The notes: generated from the letters alone by a model not told the origin. DNA of 64,000 bases from Peribacillus simplex (GCF_030123325.1 NZ_CP126106.1:524001-588000), one strand, 5' to 3'; shown: positions 1-8,782, counted from the first letter of the stretch. Program-made: numbers and translations.

Positions 1-1
1 A

Positions 2-508
2 AGAGAAGGGTTAGTCGAAATCATTCCAAGAGTTGGAACATGTGTGACCAAACCAACTGAAAAGGAACTAAATGAGTTATTTACTTTAAAGGAAGTAATG
101 GAAGGGCTTGCAGCAGGTTTGCTCGCAGAAAGCGGCAATGCTGAAGACATTAATAAACTTAAGCAAGCGGTGTCCGACATGGAGATTGCAATACAAACCT
201 CGGATAAAAAGCTATACGTCGAGGCTAATGATGTTTTTCATTCAGTCATTCAAGAAGGCGCCAACAACTCTAAATTAAGTTACATGCTAAATTTGCTGCT
301 CAATCAAATACCTTATAGACAGTATGTCTTTTTAACCATCGAAGATCCGGTTCGCCGTGAGAGATCACTAAAGGAACATCAGGCGGTCTTGATAGCCATA
401 GAAAAAGGCAATCGGGAGGAAGCGGAGAAGGCAATGCGGGAGCATGTAAAAGCAAGTGGAATGCAGCTTAAGATGGACATAGCAAAAAAACTTGGTCAAA
501 AAAAGTGA
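2..508 (+). CDS. GntR/FadR-type regulator, C-terminal part (cut by window edge)
   Basis: The reading frame is open back to base 2, and the residues before the first GTG (REGLVEIIPRVGT) look like the wing of a GntR winged helix, so the gene begins outside the window. What remains is mostly an FCD-type all-helical ligand-binding domain. Such proteins usually repress a neighbouring catabolic operon until an organic acid binds. It ends 20 bp before the monooxygenase start in the same orientation, so it is the likely local regulator of the operon that follows. The ligand cannot be told from sequence. Confidence 0.8.
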   Translation, partial: REGLVEIIPRVGTCVTKPTEKELNELFTLKEVMEGLAAGLLAESGNAEDINKLKQAVSDMEIAIQTSDKKLYVEANDVFHSVIQEGANNSKLSYMLNLLLNQIPYRQYVFLTIEDPVRRERSLKEHQAVLIAIEKGNREEAEKAMREHVKASGMQLKMDIAKKLGQKK

Positions 509-528
509 TATGAGGGGGAATGAGTTTT

Positions 529-1674
529 ATGAAATTCGGAATCTTTGCAAATCTTGCAGGACAGGGAAGACATGATGAGTATTATAAAGTGTTGGATGAA
601 GCCCGTGAGCAAGCCATTTACTGTGATGAAAATGGTTATGAATCGATTTGGTATACCGAACACCACTTCGGTCATGAAGGAAATGAACTGATTTCTAACC
701 CGATCTTAATGGGTGCCGATATTGCTGCACGTACAAAGAACATTCGAATTGGCCAAGCTGCCAATGTCGCCACTTTCTGGCATCCACTGCGTTTGGCGGA
801 AGACATAGCAATGCTTGATCAGTTAAGCAAAGGTCGTGTGGAAGTTGGCCTGGCTCGTGGATTATACGGAAGGGAAGCGGCCAATCTAAACACTTTGGCA
901 GATCCAGCAAATCAAGAACAAAACCGGGCACTGTTTGAAGAAACATTGGAAATTTTAAAAAAGGCATGGTCAAACCGTTTCTTTTCACATCAAGGTGACA
1001 TCTATCAATTTCCTCCTAAAGGTTTAAAGTGGAGTCACCCTATGAGTCCATCAACTTCGGAATTCATGGATATGGAAAAAGGCGAAATTGATAAAATTTC
1101 CCTTATGCCTAGACCTTACCAGCAATCACTTCCGCTGTGGCAAGTAATTGATTCACCGCGTTCCATTGAATTGGCTGCGGAGAACAATATACAAGGAATG
1201 TTTTGGATGCCTACCGTAAAAGAACTAAAAGGCCGTTTTGAACTGTATCGTGAAAGGGCTTCCAAATCCAAAGGCTATGAAGTACCACTTGGTCAGGGTA
1301 TTGCTTTAGTACGTGATGTATATGTAGCGGAAACCATGGAACAGGCACGTCAGGATGCGGCAGAAGCAGTATTGAACAATTATCGCTGGATTTGTCATTG
1401 GAGGGGGCTAAGCAACCTTATGGATCCGGGAGAAACAGTAAAGGAAGGACAGGAATTGAACTACGAATTCCTACATCCAAGAAATTTATTGTTTGGTACA
1501 CCTGAATATGTAGCTGAGAAAATTCAAGAATTGAAGGAAGAGCTGAATTTAGAAACATTACTGCTTTGGGTGAACCATAATGGTTTACCACATGAAAAAA
1601 TGATGAAAAGTTTAAAATTGTTCACGGAAGAAGTTATGCCAAAATTCACAGAAACTAAAATGGGGGTAATGTAA
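529..1674 (+). CDS. LLM class flavin-dependent monooxygenase
   Basis: 381 aa protein of the bacterial luciferase-like family, which uses reduced FMN and oxygen supplied by a separate reductase. It starts MKFGIFANL and carries the family's early YTEHHF segment and a long TIM-barrel fold. The ATG at 529 is preferred to the one at 520 because the GAGGGGG site at 512-518 sits 10 bp before it and only 1 bp before the other. A flavin reductase gene lies 3 kb downstream in the same run, which suggests a two-component monooxygenase. Substrate unknown; neighbours suggest ring or C-N bond cleavage giving aldehydes. Confidence 0.85.
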   Translation: MKFGIFANLAGQGRHDEYYKVLDEAREQAIYCDENGYESIWYTEHHFGHEGNELISNPILMGADIAARTKNIRIGQAANVATFWHPLRLAEDIAMLDQLSKGRVEVGLARGLYGREAANLNTLADPANQEQNRALFEETLEILKKAWSNRFFSHQGDIYQFPPKGLKWSHPMSPSTSEFMDMEKGEIDKISLMPRPYQQSLPLWQVIDSPRSIELAAENNIQGMFWMPTVKELKGRFELYRERASKSKGYEVPLGQGIALVRDVYVAETMEQARQDAAEAVLNNYRWICHWRGLSNLMDPGETVKEGQELNYEFLHPRNLLFGTPEYVAEKIQELKEELNLETLLLWVNHNGLPHEKMMKSLKLFTEEVMPKFTETKMGVM

Positions 1675-2253
1675 ATGTTAGATATTCGTAAAGTGTATAC
1701 AGCTATTGAAGAAACACGTATTGAGGGCGGTAAAAAAGTAGAGAATCCCATCAAGATGATAATAACTATGGCGGTTATCAAAAACCCATGGGCTGGTAGA
1801 GGGTATGTTGATAATTTAAAACCGGAAATTGACGAATATGCACCGCAAATTGGCGAACTATTAGTTGCTGAACTATTTAAGCACATTGGTTCGGCCGATG
1901 ATGTCGAAGCATTCGGCAAGGCAGCTGTCGTGGGAGTGGATGGGGAAGTTGAACATGCATCAGCTTTTATCCATACCTTGAAATTCGGTAATAAATTCCG
2001 GGACGCTGTGAAAGGAACGAGTATCTTAAGCTTTACTAATAAGCGTGGTGGCGCTGGAACTGCGGTGCTCATACCGATGGTACATAAGACAGATGATTCT
2101 GAACGTTCTCATTTCATTACATTTGAAGCTTCTATACCTGATGCACCGAGGGCCGATGAGATCGTTGTTGCTATTGGGGTTTCTACCGGAGGACGTCCAC
2201 ATCCAAGAACAGGAAACAGGCACCAAGATATGGTTGAAATGGGGCTGGTTTAA
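1675..2253 (+). CDS. AA_synth (DUF1185) family protein
   Basis: 192 aa, recognised as the 'amino acid synthesis' family (PF06684), whose biochemical role is not settled. It starts directly after the monooxygenase stop, with GGGGG 8 bp upstream, and its own stop overlaps the next start as TAATG, so translation is probably coupled. No signal peptide or membrane segment is seen. The C-terminal part has conserved-looking GGRPHPRTGN. In this setting it is more likely to handle a product of the monooxygenase than to make amino acids; that is inference. Confidence 0.75.
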   Translation: MLDIRKVYTAIEETRIEGGKKVENPIKMIITMAVIKNPWAGRGYVDNLKPEIDEYAPQIGELLVAELFKHIGSADDVEAFGKAAVVGVDGEVEHASAFIHTLKFGNKFRDAVKGTSILSFTNKRGGAGTAVLIPMVHKTDDSERSHFITFEASIPDAPRADEIVVAIGVSTGGRPHPRTGNRHQDMVEMGLV

Positions 2254-3065
2254 TGCCAACTACATTGCATGGAAAAGATTCGCTTCATTATGAAGAGAAA
2301 GGGATTGGTCAATCGCTTATCTTTATTCATGGTGTTGGTCTTGATCTTTCGATGTGGGAAGAACAAGTCGAAGATTTGTCGAAACATTTCCGTGTTATCA
2401 CATATGACATGGTTGGGCACGGAGGATCCGAGCATCCTCCGGGTCCTTATTCCCTTTCACAGTTTGTTGAGCAGTTAGCAGAACTAATGAATCACCTACG
2501 AATTGAGAGAAGTCATATTATTGGTTTCTCCATGGGGGGGATGGTCGCTCAGGCATTTGCATTAAAATATCCGGATAAAGTGAAAACGCTAACAATCATG
2601 AACGCAGTGGCCAATCGGACGGAGGAACAGAGGAAAGCCGTTTTAAAAAGAGTGGAAGAAGTGAAAATAACGGGACCTTTGGCAACAATTGAACCAGCCA
2701 TTAAACGCTGGTTTAATCCAGAATTCTTAAACTTTCAAGAAGAAACAGTCAGTAAGATTCGGAAAAGACTTCAGACAAACGACGCTCCTTCATATTTAGC
2801 TGCCTATACACTTTTTGCAACAGCAGATGAAGATTTGTGGCCGCAGATTCACCAGATCAATATACCGACCCAAATTATAACAGGGGAGCATGATGTAGGT
2901 TCAAATCCTGAAATGGCGAGACAAATGCATGAAAAGATTGTGCATTCAGAACTAATGATAGTACCTAATATGAGGCATATGCTACCGATGGAAGGATCCA
3001 AAATAGTGAACGAAGCTATTAGGTCGTTTATTGAAAGGCAAAAGCAAAGGGGTGACTCGATGTGA
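2253..3065 (+). CDS. alpha/beta hydrolase
   Basis: 270 aa alpha/beta hydrolase. Seen in order: the oxyanion-side HGVG near residue 26, GHGGSE near 55, the nucleophile elbow GFSMGG with Ser near 92, an acid in TGEHD near 210, and His in the late NMRHMLP segment. It resembles 3-oxoadipate enol-lactonase-type hydrolases, but the substrate cannot be assigned. It is translationally coupled at both ends: a 1-bp overlap with the gene before and 4 bp with the next. In the pathway it could cleave an ester, lactone or amide formed after oxygenation. Confidence 0.85.
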   Translation: MPTTLHGKDSLHYEEKGIGQSLIFIHGVGLDLSMWEEQVEDLSKHFRVITYDMVGHGGSEHPPGPYSLSQFVEQLAELMNHLRIERSHIIGFSMGGMVAQAFALKYPDKVKTLTIMNAVANRTEEQRKAVLKRVEEVKITGPLATIEPAIKRWFNPEFLNFQEETVSKIRKRLQTNDAPSYLAAYTLFATADEDLWPQIHQINIPTQIITGEHDVGSNPEMARQMHEKIVHSELMIVPNMRHMLPMEGSKIVNEAIRSFIERQKQRGDSM

Positions 3066-4546
3066 AAGAGCTGAAGAAATATCAGATGTATATAAACGGA
3101 GAATGGGTAGAATCATCAAGTGGTGAATATTTCGATAGTTATAACCCTGCAACTGAAGAAGCTTGGTGTCAAGTCGCAAAAGGGAATGTTGAAGATGTAA
3201 ATCATGCGGTTCAATCTGCGCATAATGCATTCTTGCATTCAGGGTGGACTGATATGACATTCACAGAGCGGGGGCGCCTGGTTAGAAAGCTTGGAGAGCT
3301 GATTGCTATTCACTCTGAAGAGCTTGCGAAAGTCGAATCACTGGATAATGGGAAATTAATACGTGAAATGCGTGGTCAGGTAAAATATTTACCTGAATTT
3401 TTCTATTACTATGCAGGGCTAGCAGATAAAATCCATGGTCAAACCTTACCAATTGATAAAAAAGATATGTTCGCTTTTACATCCAAAGAGCCGCTGGGGG
3501 TAGTAGCCGCCATTACTCCTTGGAATTCCCCTCTTTATTTAACAACCTTGAAGCTTGCACCTGCACTTATAGCAGGAAATACTATTGTCATTAAACCTTC
3601 AGAAATGACTTCGGCATCTCTATTGGAGCTGGTGAAACTGGTTGAAGAAGCTGGTTTTCCACCTGGTGTAGTCAATGTCGTTACCGGCTTTGGAATGCCT
3701 GTAGGCGATACACTCACCTCCCATCCTCTTGTAAGGCGTGTGGCCTTTACGGGAGGTTCGGAATCAGCACGGCACATTGTTCGTAATTCGGCTCAAAATT
3801 TTGCTCAGGTATCACTTGAACTTGGAGGGAAATCACCGAATATCGTGTTTGAGGATGCTAATACGGATAATGCCGCGATGGGAATCATAGCTGGTATATT
3901 TGGTGCTTCGGGGCAAAGTTGTGTGGCTGGTTCACGTGCATTTTTACATGTCGACATTTACGATGAAGTGATGCAAAAACTCGTAGATCGTGTATCGAAA
4001 ATTAAGATTGGTGATCCTTTTCAAGATGATACAGAAATGGGACCGCTGGCAACTCAAGCCCAATTGGAGCGTGTCCAAAAATACGTAGCTATCGGGTTAG
4101 ATGAAGGTGGAAAACTTGTTTGCGGAGGTAAAAAGCCTGAATATTTAGATAAAGGCTGGTATTATGAGCCCACGATCTTCGAACATCGCGATAACGATTC
4201 CCGTATGACTAAAGAAGAAATATTTGGTCCTGTGTTAAGTGTTATCCCTTTTAAAGATGAAAAAGAGGTTATTCAATTAGCAAACAGTACTGATTACGGA
4301 TTAGCGGCAGGAATTTGGGTGAGTGATATTGCAAAAGCCCATCGAGTCGCGAAAGCTATACGTGCTGGAATCGTATGGGTGAATACCTATCGAAGTATAT
4401 CACCAATTGCTGCAATCGGCGGCTCTGGCCTAAGTGGTTATGGAAGAGAAGGCGGTTATGAAGCGATTCATGAATATATGCAAGATAAAGTGGTTTGGAT
4501 CAATACATCATCTCAACCGATTCCTGACCCGTTCATAATGAGGTAG
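3062..4546 (+). CDS. aldehyde dehydrogenase (first of the operon)
   Basis: 494 aa NAD(P)-dependent aldehyde dehydrogenase, full family length. Visible motifs are PWNSPL near residue 160, the glutamate motif ELGGKSPN near 260, and the catalytic cysteine in GQSCVAGSR near 293. It starts at GTG inside the hydrolase stop (GTGA overlap) with AAAGGGG about 9 bp upstream. It probably oxidises the aldehyde released by the preceding enzymes. A second, different aldehyde dehydrogenase follows in the same run, suggesting two successive oxidations in one pathway. Confidence 0.85.
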   Translation: MKELKKYQMYINGEWVESSSGEYFDSYNPATEEAWCQVAKGNVEDVNHAVQSAHNAFLHSGWTDMTFTERGRLVRKLGELIAIHSEELAKVESLDNGKLIREMRGQVKYLPEFFYYYAGLADKIHGQTLPIDKKDMFAFTSKEPLGVVAAITPWNSPLYLTTLKLAPALIAGNTIVIKPSEMTSASLLELVKLVEEAGFPPGVVNVVTGFGMPVGDTLTSHPLVRRVAFTGGSESARHIVRNSAQNFAQVSLELGGKSPNIVFEDANTDNAAMGIIAGIFGASGQSCVAGSRAFLHVDIYDEVMQKLVDRVSKIKIGDPFQDDTEMGPLATQAQLERVQKYVAIGLDEGGKLVCGGKKPEYLDKGWYYEPTIFEHRDNDSRMTKEEIFGPVLSVIPFKDEKEVIQLANSTDYGLAAGIWVSDIAKAHRVAKAIRAGIVWVNTYRSISPIAAIGGSGLSGYGREGGYEAIHEYMQDKVVWINTSSQPIPDPFIMR

Positions 4547-4604
4547 TGAAATTTGAAGGGTAGACGCCTGGTATCAAATTGTAATAATAAGGAGGAAAAG
4601 TGAA

Positions 4605-5165
4605 ATGAAGTTACTGGGAATTTCAGGAACGATAATAGGAACAAAGACGAAAGTTGTTATTGAAAAGGTTTTAGAGGAGGTTAAGAACAACCATCCTGAT
4701 ATCGAGGTCGAACTGCTTGATTTGAAAAAGTATGATGTTCAATTTTGTGATGGCCGTAATCCGTCAACATACACTGGAGATACGAAAAAAGTAATTGATA
4801 TCGTTACCTCAGCAGACTTTTACATTATAGGAACACCAATATTCCAAGGGTCGATTACGGGTGCTCTTAAAAACTTATTTGATTTAATACCCCCGAAGGA
4901 TTTCCGTAATAAAGTAATGGGGCTTGTGGCTACTGGTGGAACCTACCAGCATTATTTAGTGATTGAAAATCAGCTGAAACCGATAGCCAGTTATTTCCGG
5001 GCATTTGTTGCACCTGGCTCTGTTTATGCTCATAACGACCATTTCAATCCACAAAACGAACTGGTTGATGAGGAAGTATTAGAACGTATTTCAATGCTGG
5101 GTGAAGAAGTCGTTTTTATGCAAAAAGCATTGAAAAGTACTAAACCAGAGCATCAATTAAGCTAA
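4605..5165 (+). CDS. NAD(P)H-dependent FMN reductase (SsuE-like)
   Basis: 186 aa flavodoxin-like reductase. The N-terminus (MKLLGISGT) is the usual flavin phosphate loop, followed by TPIFQGSITGALKNLFD, as in SsuE/MsuE flavin reductases. It has a very good site, AAGGAGG, 9 bp before the ATG. Its expected role is to supply FMNH2 to the luciferase-like monooxygenase upstream, making a two-component system; this pairing is inferred from position. Quinone reductase or azoreductase activity is an alternative within the same fold. Confidence 0.8.
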   Translation: MKLLGISGTIIGTKTKVVIEKVLEEVKNNHPDIEVELLDLKKYDVQFCDGRNPSTYTGDTKKVIDIVTSADFYIIGTPIFQGSITGALKNLFDLIPPKDFRNKVMGLVATGGTYQHYLVIENQLKPIASYFRAFVAPGSVYAHNDHFNPQNELVDEEVLERISMLGEEVVFMQKALKSTKPEHQLS

Positions 5166-5266
5166 AAGATAGTAGATTTATAAAATGAAAAAAACTCCAG
5201 CTGATAAATCGTTTTGGAATTGAGTACATTTCAATTAACAGAGCTAAGTAGCAAGGAGGGGACAAA

Positions 5267-5572
5267 TTGCTATTAGATGTAGAAGAGATAATAAACTTAA
5301 CTGATTTATCCTTTATAAAAGTCTGTAATGAACAGTATGGGATCAATAGAGGGGTTTATAATACCATTGATGCTTGGTTTTATAAACAAGGAATTAGTAA
5401 CATTCTAGAAAGACGAAATAGCATATTATATTTTCTTGAATTTATTAAGCGAAATTCCGGGAATGAAAATAACCACTGTAAATTTGGTCACGGTGGATTA
5501 ACGACAAAATTAGAAGAATATTATTTTCCAAGAATGGAATCGACCGTTTCAAAAATTGCCTCTAATCTTTAA
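5267..5572 (+). CDS. unrecognised 101-aa protein
   Basis: I do not recognise this protein. It has a strong AAGGAGGGG site just before a TTG start, which supports real translation. It is soluble, without signal peptide or membrane segment, and contains one CxxGHGG-like stretch (HCKFGHGGL). It sits between the flavin reductase and the second aldehyde dehydrogenase, all on one strand, so it is probably co-transcribed with the catabolic genes. Its A+T content looks higher than that of its neighbours. Confidence 0.55.
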   Translation: MLLDVEEIINLTDLSFIKVCNEQYGINRGVYNTIDAWFYKQGISNILERRNSILYFLEFIKRNSGNENNHCKFGHGGLTTKLEEYYFPRMESTVSKIASNL

Positions 5573-5609
5573 ATGAATCACATACAAAGAGTGAAGGGTG
5601 GCTGGGAAC

Positions 5610-7052
5610 ATGACAATCATAGATAAAGTAGAAAAAAAGCATTTACTAATTAAAGGGGAATGGGTGGAGGCCAAGGAGTATAGTCAACTACGATCTCCTT
5701 TTTCAGGAGAAGTCATAGCTGAAATCCCCCTGGCTACAGACGAAGAAACGGACCAAGCTATCGAAGCGGCGCAAAAAGCTACAAAGGTGATGGCAAAAAT
5801 GCCGGCCCATCAACGGGCGAAAATCCTTGAAACATTGGCCCATCTTCTTGAGGAGCGCGCAGATGAAGCCGCTCAAATCATATCTATTGAGTCAGCAAAG
5901 CCGGTAACAACCGCGAGGGGCGAGGTGGCGCGAACCATTGAAACGTACAAGTTTGCCGCTGAAGAAGCGAAAAGAATTCATGGAGAAACGCTTACCCTGG
6001 ATGCCGCCCAAGGTGGCGAAAACCGACTTGGTTACACTGTACGTGAACCGATTGGAGTGATTGGGGCCATAACACCTTTCAATTTCCCTATGAATCTAGT
6101 CGCTCATAAAGTAGGTCCTGCCATCGCCGCAGGAAATACAATTGTATTAAAGCCAGCAAGCCAAACGCCTCTATCCTCTTTGTTCCTCGGAGAACTATTA
6201 CAGAAAGCAGGATTGCCTGCAGGAGCATTAAATGTGGTCACGGGTGGAGGAAGAGTGGTTGGAGACAAATTGGTCACTGATTCTAGAGTAAGTATGATTA
6301 CTTTTACCGGTAGCCCAGGAGTTGGGATTGGCATTCGCAACAAAGCTGGATTGAAACGAGTGACGCTTGAACTGGGATCCAATGCAGCAGTCATCATTGA
6401 CAGGGGTGTGGATATCGATAAGATTATTTCTCGTTGTGTGACTGGAGCATTTTCAAACCAGGGACAAGTATGCATTTCTTTGCAAAGGGTTTATGCTCAT
6501 GAAGAAGTATTTGATCGTTTTGTTGAAAAGTTTATAGAAGCAACGAAACTATTAAAATTAGGTGATCCGCTTGATCCGGAAACGGATGTTTCCGCATTGA
6601 TCTCCCCAAATGATGTTGAAAGAACCCTCAATTGGATTGAGGAGGCGAAACAAGATGGGGCCAAGATTGCAACAGGTGGAATAGCGGAAGGAAATATCCT
6701 TCATCCGACCGTCATATTGGATGCTGATGCTTACTCAAAGGTATCTTGTCATGAAGTGTTCGCCCCAATCGTTTTAATAAACAAGGTTCAATCAGTAGAA
6801 CAAGCAATTGATTTAGTGAATGATTCGAATTACGGCCTGCAAGCAGGGATTTATACGAACGATGTACGTACGGCACTGGATGCGGCAGAAAATTTACAAG
6901 TTGGTGGAGTCATGATCAACGACATTCCGACATTCCGTGTGGATAATATGCCGTACGGTGGAGTGAAGGAAAGTGGAACCGGCCGTGAAGGATTAAAATA
7001 TGCAGTGGAAGAAATGACAGAAATGAAGCTGGTTGTCTGGAACCGGAATTAG
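5610..7052 (+). CDS. aldehyde dehydrogenase (paralogue of the one at 52879)
   Basis: 480 aa aldehyde dehydrogenase with the motifs TPFNFPMNL, ELGSNAA and catalytic GQVCISLQR. The ATG at 5610 is chosen over the GTG at 5598, which abuts its Shine-Dalgarno. The protein is strikingly close, along its whole length, to the aldehyde dehydrogenase at 52879-54318 (shared runs such as MNLVAHKVGPAIAAGNT and FRVDNMPYGG/YRVDNMPYGG). The shared ELGSNAA, in place of the common ELGGKSP, marks a distinct subfamily. It presumably performs a late oxidation in this operon's pathway. Confidence 0.85.
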   Translation: MTIIDKVEKKHLLIKGEWVEAKEYSQLRSPFSGEVIAEIPLATDEETDQAIEAAQKATKVMAKMPAHQRAKILETLAHLLEERADEAAQIISIESAKPVTTARGEVARTIETYKFAAEEAKRIHGETLTLDAAQGGENRLGYTVREPIGVIGAITPFNFPMNLVAHKVGPAIAAGNTIVLKPASQTPLSSLFLGELLQKAGLPAGALNVVTGGGRVVGDKLVTDSRVSMITFTGSPGVGIGIRNKAGLKRVTLELGSNAAVIIDRGVDIDKIISRCVTGAFSNQGQVCISLQRVYAHEEVFDRFVEKFIEATKLLKLGDPLDPETDVSALISPNDVERTLNWIEEAKQDGAKIATGGIAEGNILHPTVILDADAYSKVSCHEVFAPIVLINKVQSVEQAIDLVNDSNYGLQAGIYTNDVRTALDAAENLQVGGVMINDIPTFRVDNMPYGGVKESGTGREGLKYAVEEMTEMKLVVWNRN

Positions 7053-7065
7053 GGAGTGGAAAAGC

Positions 7066-7320
7066 ATGGCTTATTATGCAGCAATTTTACATATGATTGA
7101 TGCTGAAAAAAATAAAGAAGTGCGCCCACAGCATATTGAGTATTTAAACGAACTTGATCGTAAAGGGAAGGTTTTTGCAAGAGGGCCTTTTGCAGATGGC
7201 TCAGGCGGCTTGGTTGTCTATATTGCAGATACATTTGAAGAAGCACTCTCATTAGCGGAAAATGATCCCCACGTTGTACATAAGGTTCGTAGACTGGAAT
7301 TAAAAGAGTGGATCATTTAA
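7066..7320 (+). CDS. YciI-family small protein
   Basis: 84 aa protein of the YciI/ferredoxin-like alpha-beta fold, recognised by the start MAYYAAILHM, the central FARGPFADGSGGL and the end of the family. The ATG at 7066 follows AGGGAGTGG; the longer frame upstream overlaps the aldehyde dehydrogenase and lacks a site. YciI-like proteins are often accessory enzymes or muconolactone isomerase-like proteins in degradation operons. It is the last gene before a strong terminator at 7390, so it closes the operon. Confidence 0.75.
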   Translation: MAYYAAILHMIDAEKNKEVRPQHIEYLNELDRKGKVFARGPFADGSGGLVVYIADTFEEALSLAENDPHVVHKVRRLELKEWII

Positions 7321-7388
7321 ACGAAACGTTATGAGTGTTGCAATGAAATTATACCGGGAGCTTGAGACAGTTCCTTCATTTATAGGGA

Positions 7389-7413
7389 GGGTTGCCGAGG
7401 CAACCTTTTTTTT
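7389..7413 (+). terminator. terminator of the catabolic operon
   Basis: GGTTGCC-GA-GGCAACC followed by eight T residues, about 70 bp after the YciI-like gene. It is a textbook intrinsic terminator and marks the end of the run that begins with the GntR gene. Confidence 0.85.
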
Positions 7414-7620
7414 ATGCATTGCAGGTCAATTTCATAATGAAAAGATAAAGTTCTGCCAAAAGGGAGTAAAGATATTAATCAGTCCTTACGATCCTTTGAT
7501 AACTGCCAGTTGTTAAAGGTGAAAGTATTAGTGTAAAAAGGTCCAAAGAGCGAAATATAAAAAATGCTTCGTGAAATTAAACAAGCGGGTTACACCGGTT
7601 TTATAAAAAATAGGTTTAAA

Positions 7621-7647
7621 AGTCTTGTCTATACAAGGCTTTTTTTG
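7621..7647 (+). terminator. terminator-like hairpin without an adjacent gene
   Basis: AGTCTTGT-CTAT-ACAAGGCT followed by seven T residues. No gene ends just before it, so it may be a second backup terminator or a remnant. The region 7414-8191 holds no gene I can support other than this hairpin, a dispersed repeat copy (7804-7928) and two palindromes in front of the XRE regulator. Confidence 0.5.
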
Positions 7648-7803
7648 AATTATGGTCAATTGGTTAATTCTTGATATATGTATTAGTAAGATGGCTTATT
7701 GGATTGAATAATTATATGCTGGAGTAGCTGCTTACAATAACTACTCTTAGTTTTAGGCTGTTTTCGCATACTTTGCTGCTATTTACCAAGTAAAGCGGTG
7801 TGG

Positions 7804-7928
7804 TTGATTTCCCCTCCAGATGCTCGCTTTCCGCGGGGCGGGCGGTGAGCCTCCTCGGCGAAAACACCTGTGGGGTCTCACCTCTCCCGCTGCTCCCGCA
7901 GGAGTCTCGCACTTGCGCTCCAATCAAC
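7804..7928 (-). repeat. GC-rich dispersed intergenic repeat, copy 1
   Basis: About 125 bp, much more GC-rich than its surroundings, bounded on this strand by TTGATTTCCCCTCCAG and CTCCAATCAAC. Shared blocks with the other copies include CTCGCTTTCCGCGG, GTGAGCCTCCTCGG and GGAGTCTCG. The ends are inverted (TTGATT/AATCAA), so it can fold into a large structure. Orientation is given relative to copy 4. Confidence 0.75.
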
Positions 7929-8068
7929 CTTAAATCGTTTCGTTCTTAAAAAAACAATCTTTACGAAAAGAGCCTAGTTTTAAGAAATTTAAGACACTCT
8001 GTCGAATAACTGGCTGCAATTTTTTAAAACTTTAACTTCTATAGCAGTTCCGGAAAATTAAACTGATT

Positions 8069-8132
8069 CCTTGATATATCAAGGTTTTCTTCGGTGTCAC
8101 TCATAAGTTGCATAGTAATGCGCTTATTACTA
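8069..8132. promoter_or_regulatory. two palindromes upstream of the XRE regulator
   Basis: CCTTGATATATCAAGG at 8069-8084 is a perfect 16-bp palindrome. TAGTAAT-GCGCTT-ATTACTA at 8113-8132 is an inverted repeat with 7-bp arms. Both lie 60-125 bp before the XRE regulator start and are plausible operators for it or for another repressor; binding is inference. Confidence 0.4.
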
Positions 8133-8191
8133 TCTTTACTTTGCATAATTCATCTCACAATACTAGGAGTAGGAAAGGCGATGAACTCATT

Positions 8192-8644
8192 ATGATTTTT
8201 AGCGAACGATTAAAAAAAGAACGGGAAAAAAGAAATTGGTCACAAAATGATCTTGCAGAGAAGATTCACGTGAGTCGCCAATCTGTGTCCAAATGGGAAA
8301 CCGGAAAAAATTATCCAAGTATTGAAGTACTCATTAATTTAAGTGATTTATTTCAAATTACGGTAGATGAATTATTAAGGAGTGACGAGGAATTGAAAGA
8401 AAAAATAATACGGGAAAGTAAGCAGTTAGCATTTCCAAAAAGGAAAATGTTTTTTGATATCGTGTTTATAATAGGAGCATTTTTGTTAGTGTCCAAATTA
8501 ATCATTTTTGGTCTTAATAAATTTGCTGGCACCGATATTACAATTTTAAAAAGCATGCCAGTTGTATCGAATTTTTTACCATTAGCATTGATGGTTATTG
8601 GTGGTGTAGGCTCAGACTATTTGAAAGATAAATATGTAGATTGA
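8192..8644 (+). CDS. XRE-family regulator with C-terminal membrane segments
   Basis: 150 aa. Residues about 5-60 form a Cro/C1-type helix-turn-helix (LAEKIHVSRQSVSKWETG is the recognition region). The C-terminal half has two hydrophobic segments, about residues 88-105 and 118-138, so this is a membrane-anchored XRE protein like many small Bacillus regulators. The ATG at 8192 begins the HTH domain directly; an upstream extension in frame looks non-coding. Two palindromes lie just upstream. Target genes are unknown. Confidence 0.8.
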   Translation: MIFSERLKKEREKRNWSQNDLAEKIHVSRQSVSKWETGKNYPSIEVLINLSDLFQITVDELLRSDEELKEKIIRESKQLAFPKRKMFFDIVFIIGAFLLVSKLIIFGLNKFAGTDITILKSMPVVSNFLPLALMVIGGVGSDYLKDKYVD

Positions 8645-8684
8645 AAAGAACCTGCGTATAAAACTGTATAATGAATCACAAAAT

Positions 8685-8725
8685 GGAATATTTCCTCCCT
8701 TTTATTAGGAAAGGGAATATTTTTG
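8685..8725 (+). terminator. terminator after the XRE regulator
   Basis: An imperfect hairpin with CCCTTTT and AAAGGG arms, ending in ATATTTTTG, 40 bp after the XRE stop codon. Confidence 0.5.
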
Positions 8726-8740
8726 ATTGAACTTGATCAT

Positions 8741-8780
8741 AAAAGAACAGAACCTTTGAAATTCAGGTTCTGTTCTTATT
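8741..8780 (-). terminator. terminator of the 8783-9139 gene
   Basis: AAGAACAGAACCT and AGGTTCTGTTCTT form a perfect 13-bp stem. Both flanks are A/T-rich, so it may work in both directions. It directly follows the stop of the minus-strand gene. Confidence 0.7.
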
Positions 8781-8782
8781 TG

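Noticed and set aside
7331..7516. 61-codon ORF after the YciI-like gene
   Set aside because: It runs through the operon's terminator hairpin and has no ribosome binding site.
7712..7927. 71-codon minus-strand ORF over repeat copy 1
   Set aside because: It reads through the repeat and has no counterpart frame kept open in the other copies.
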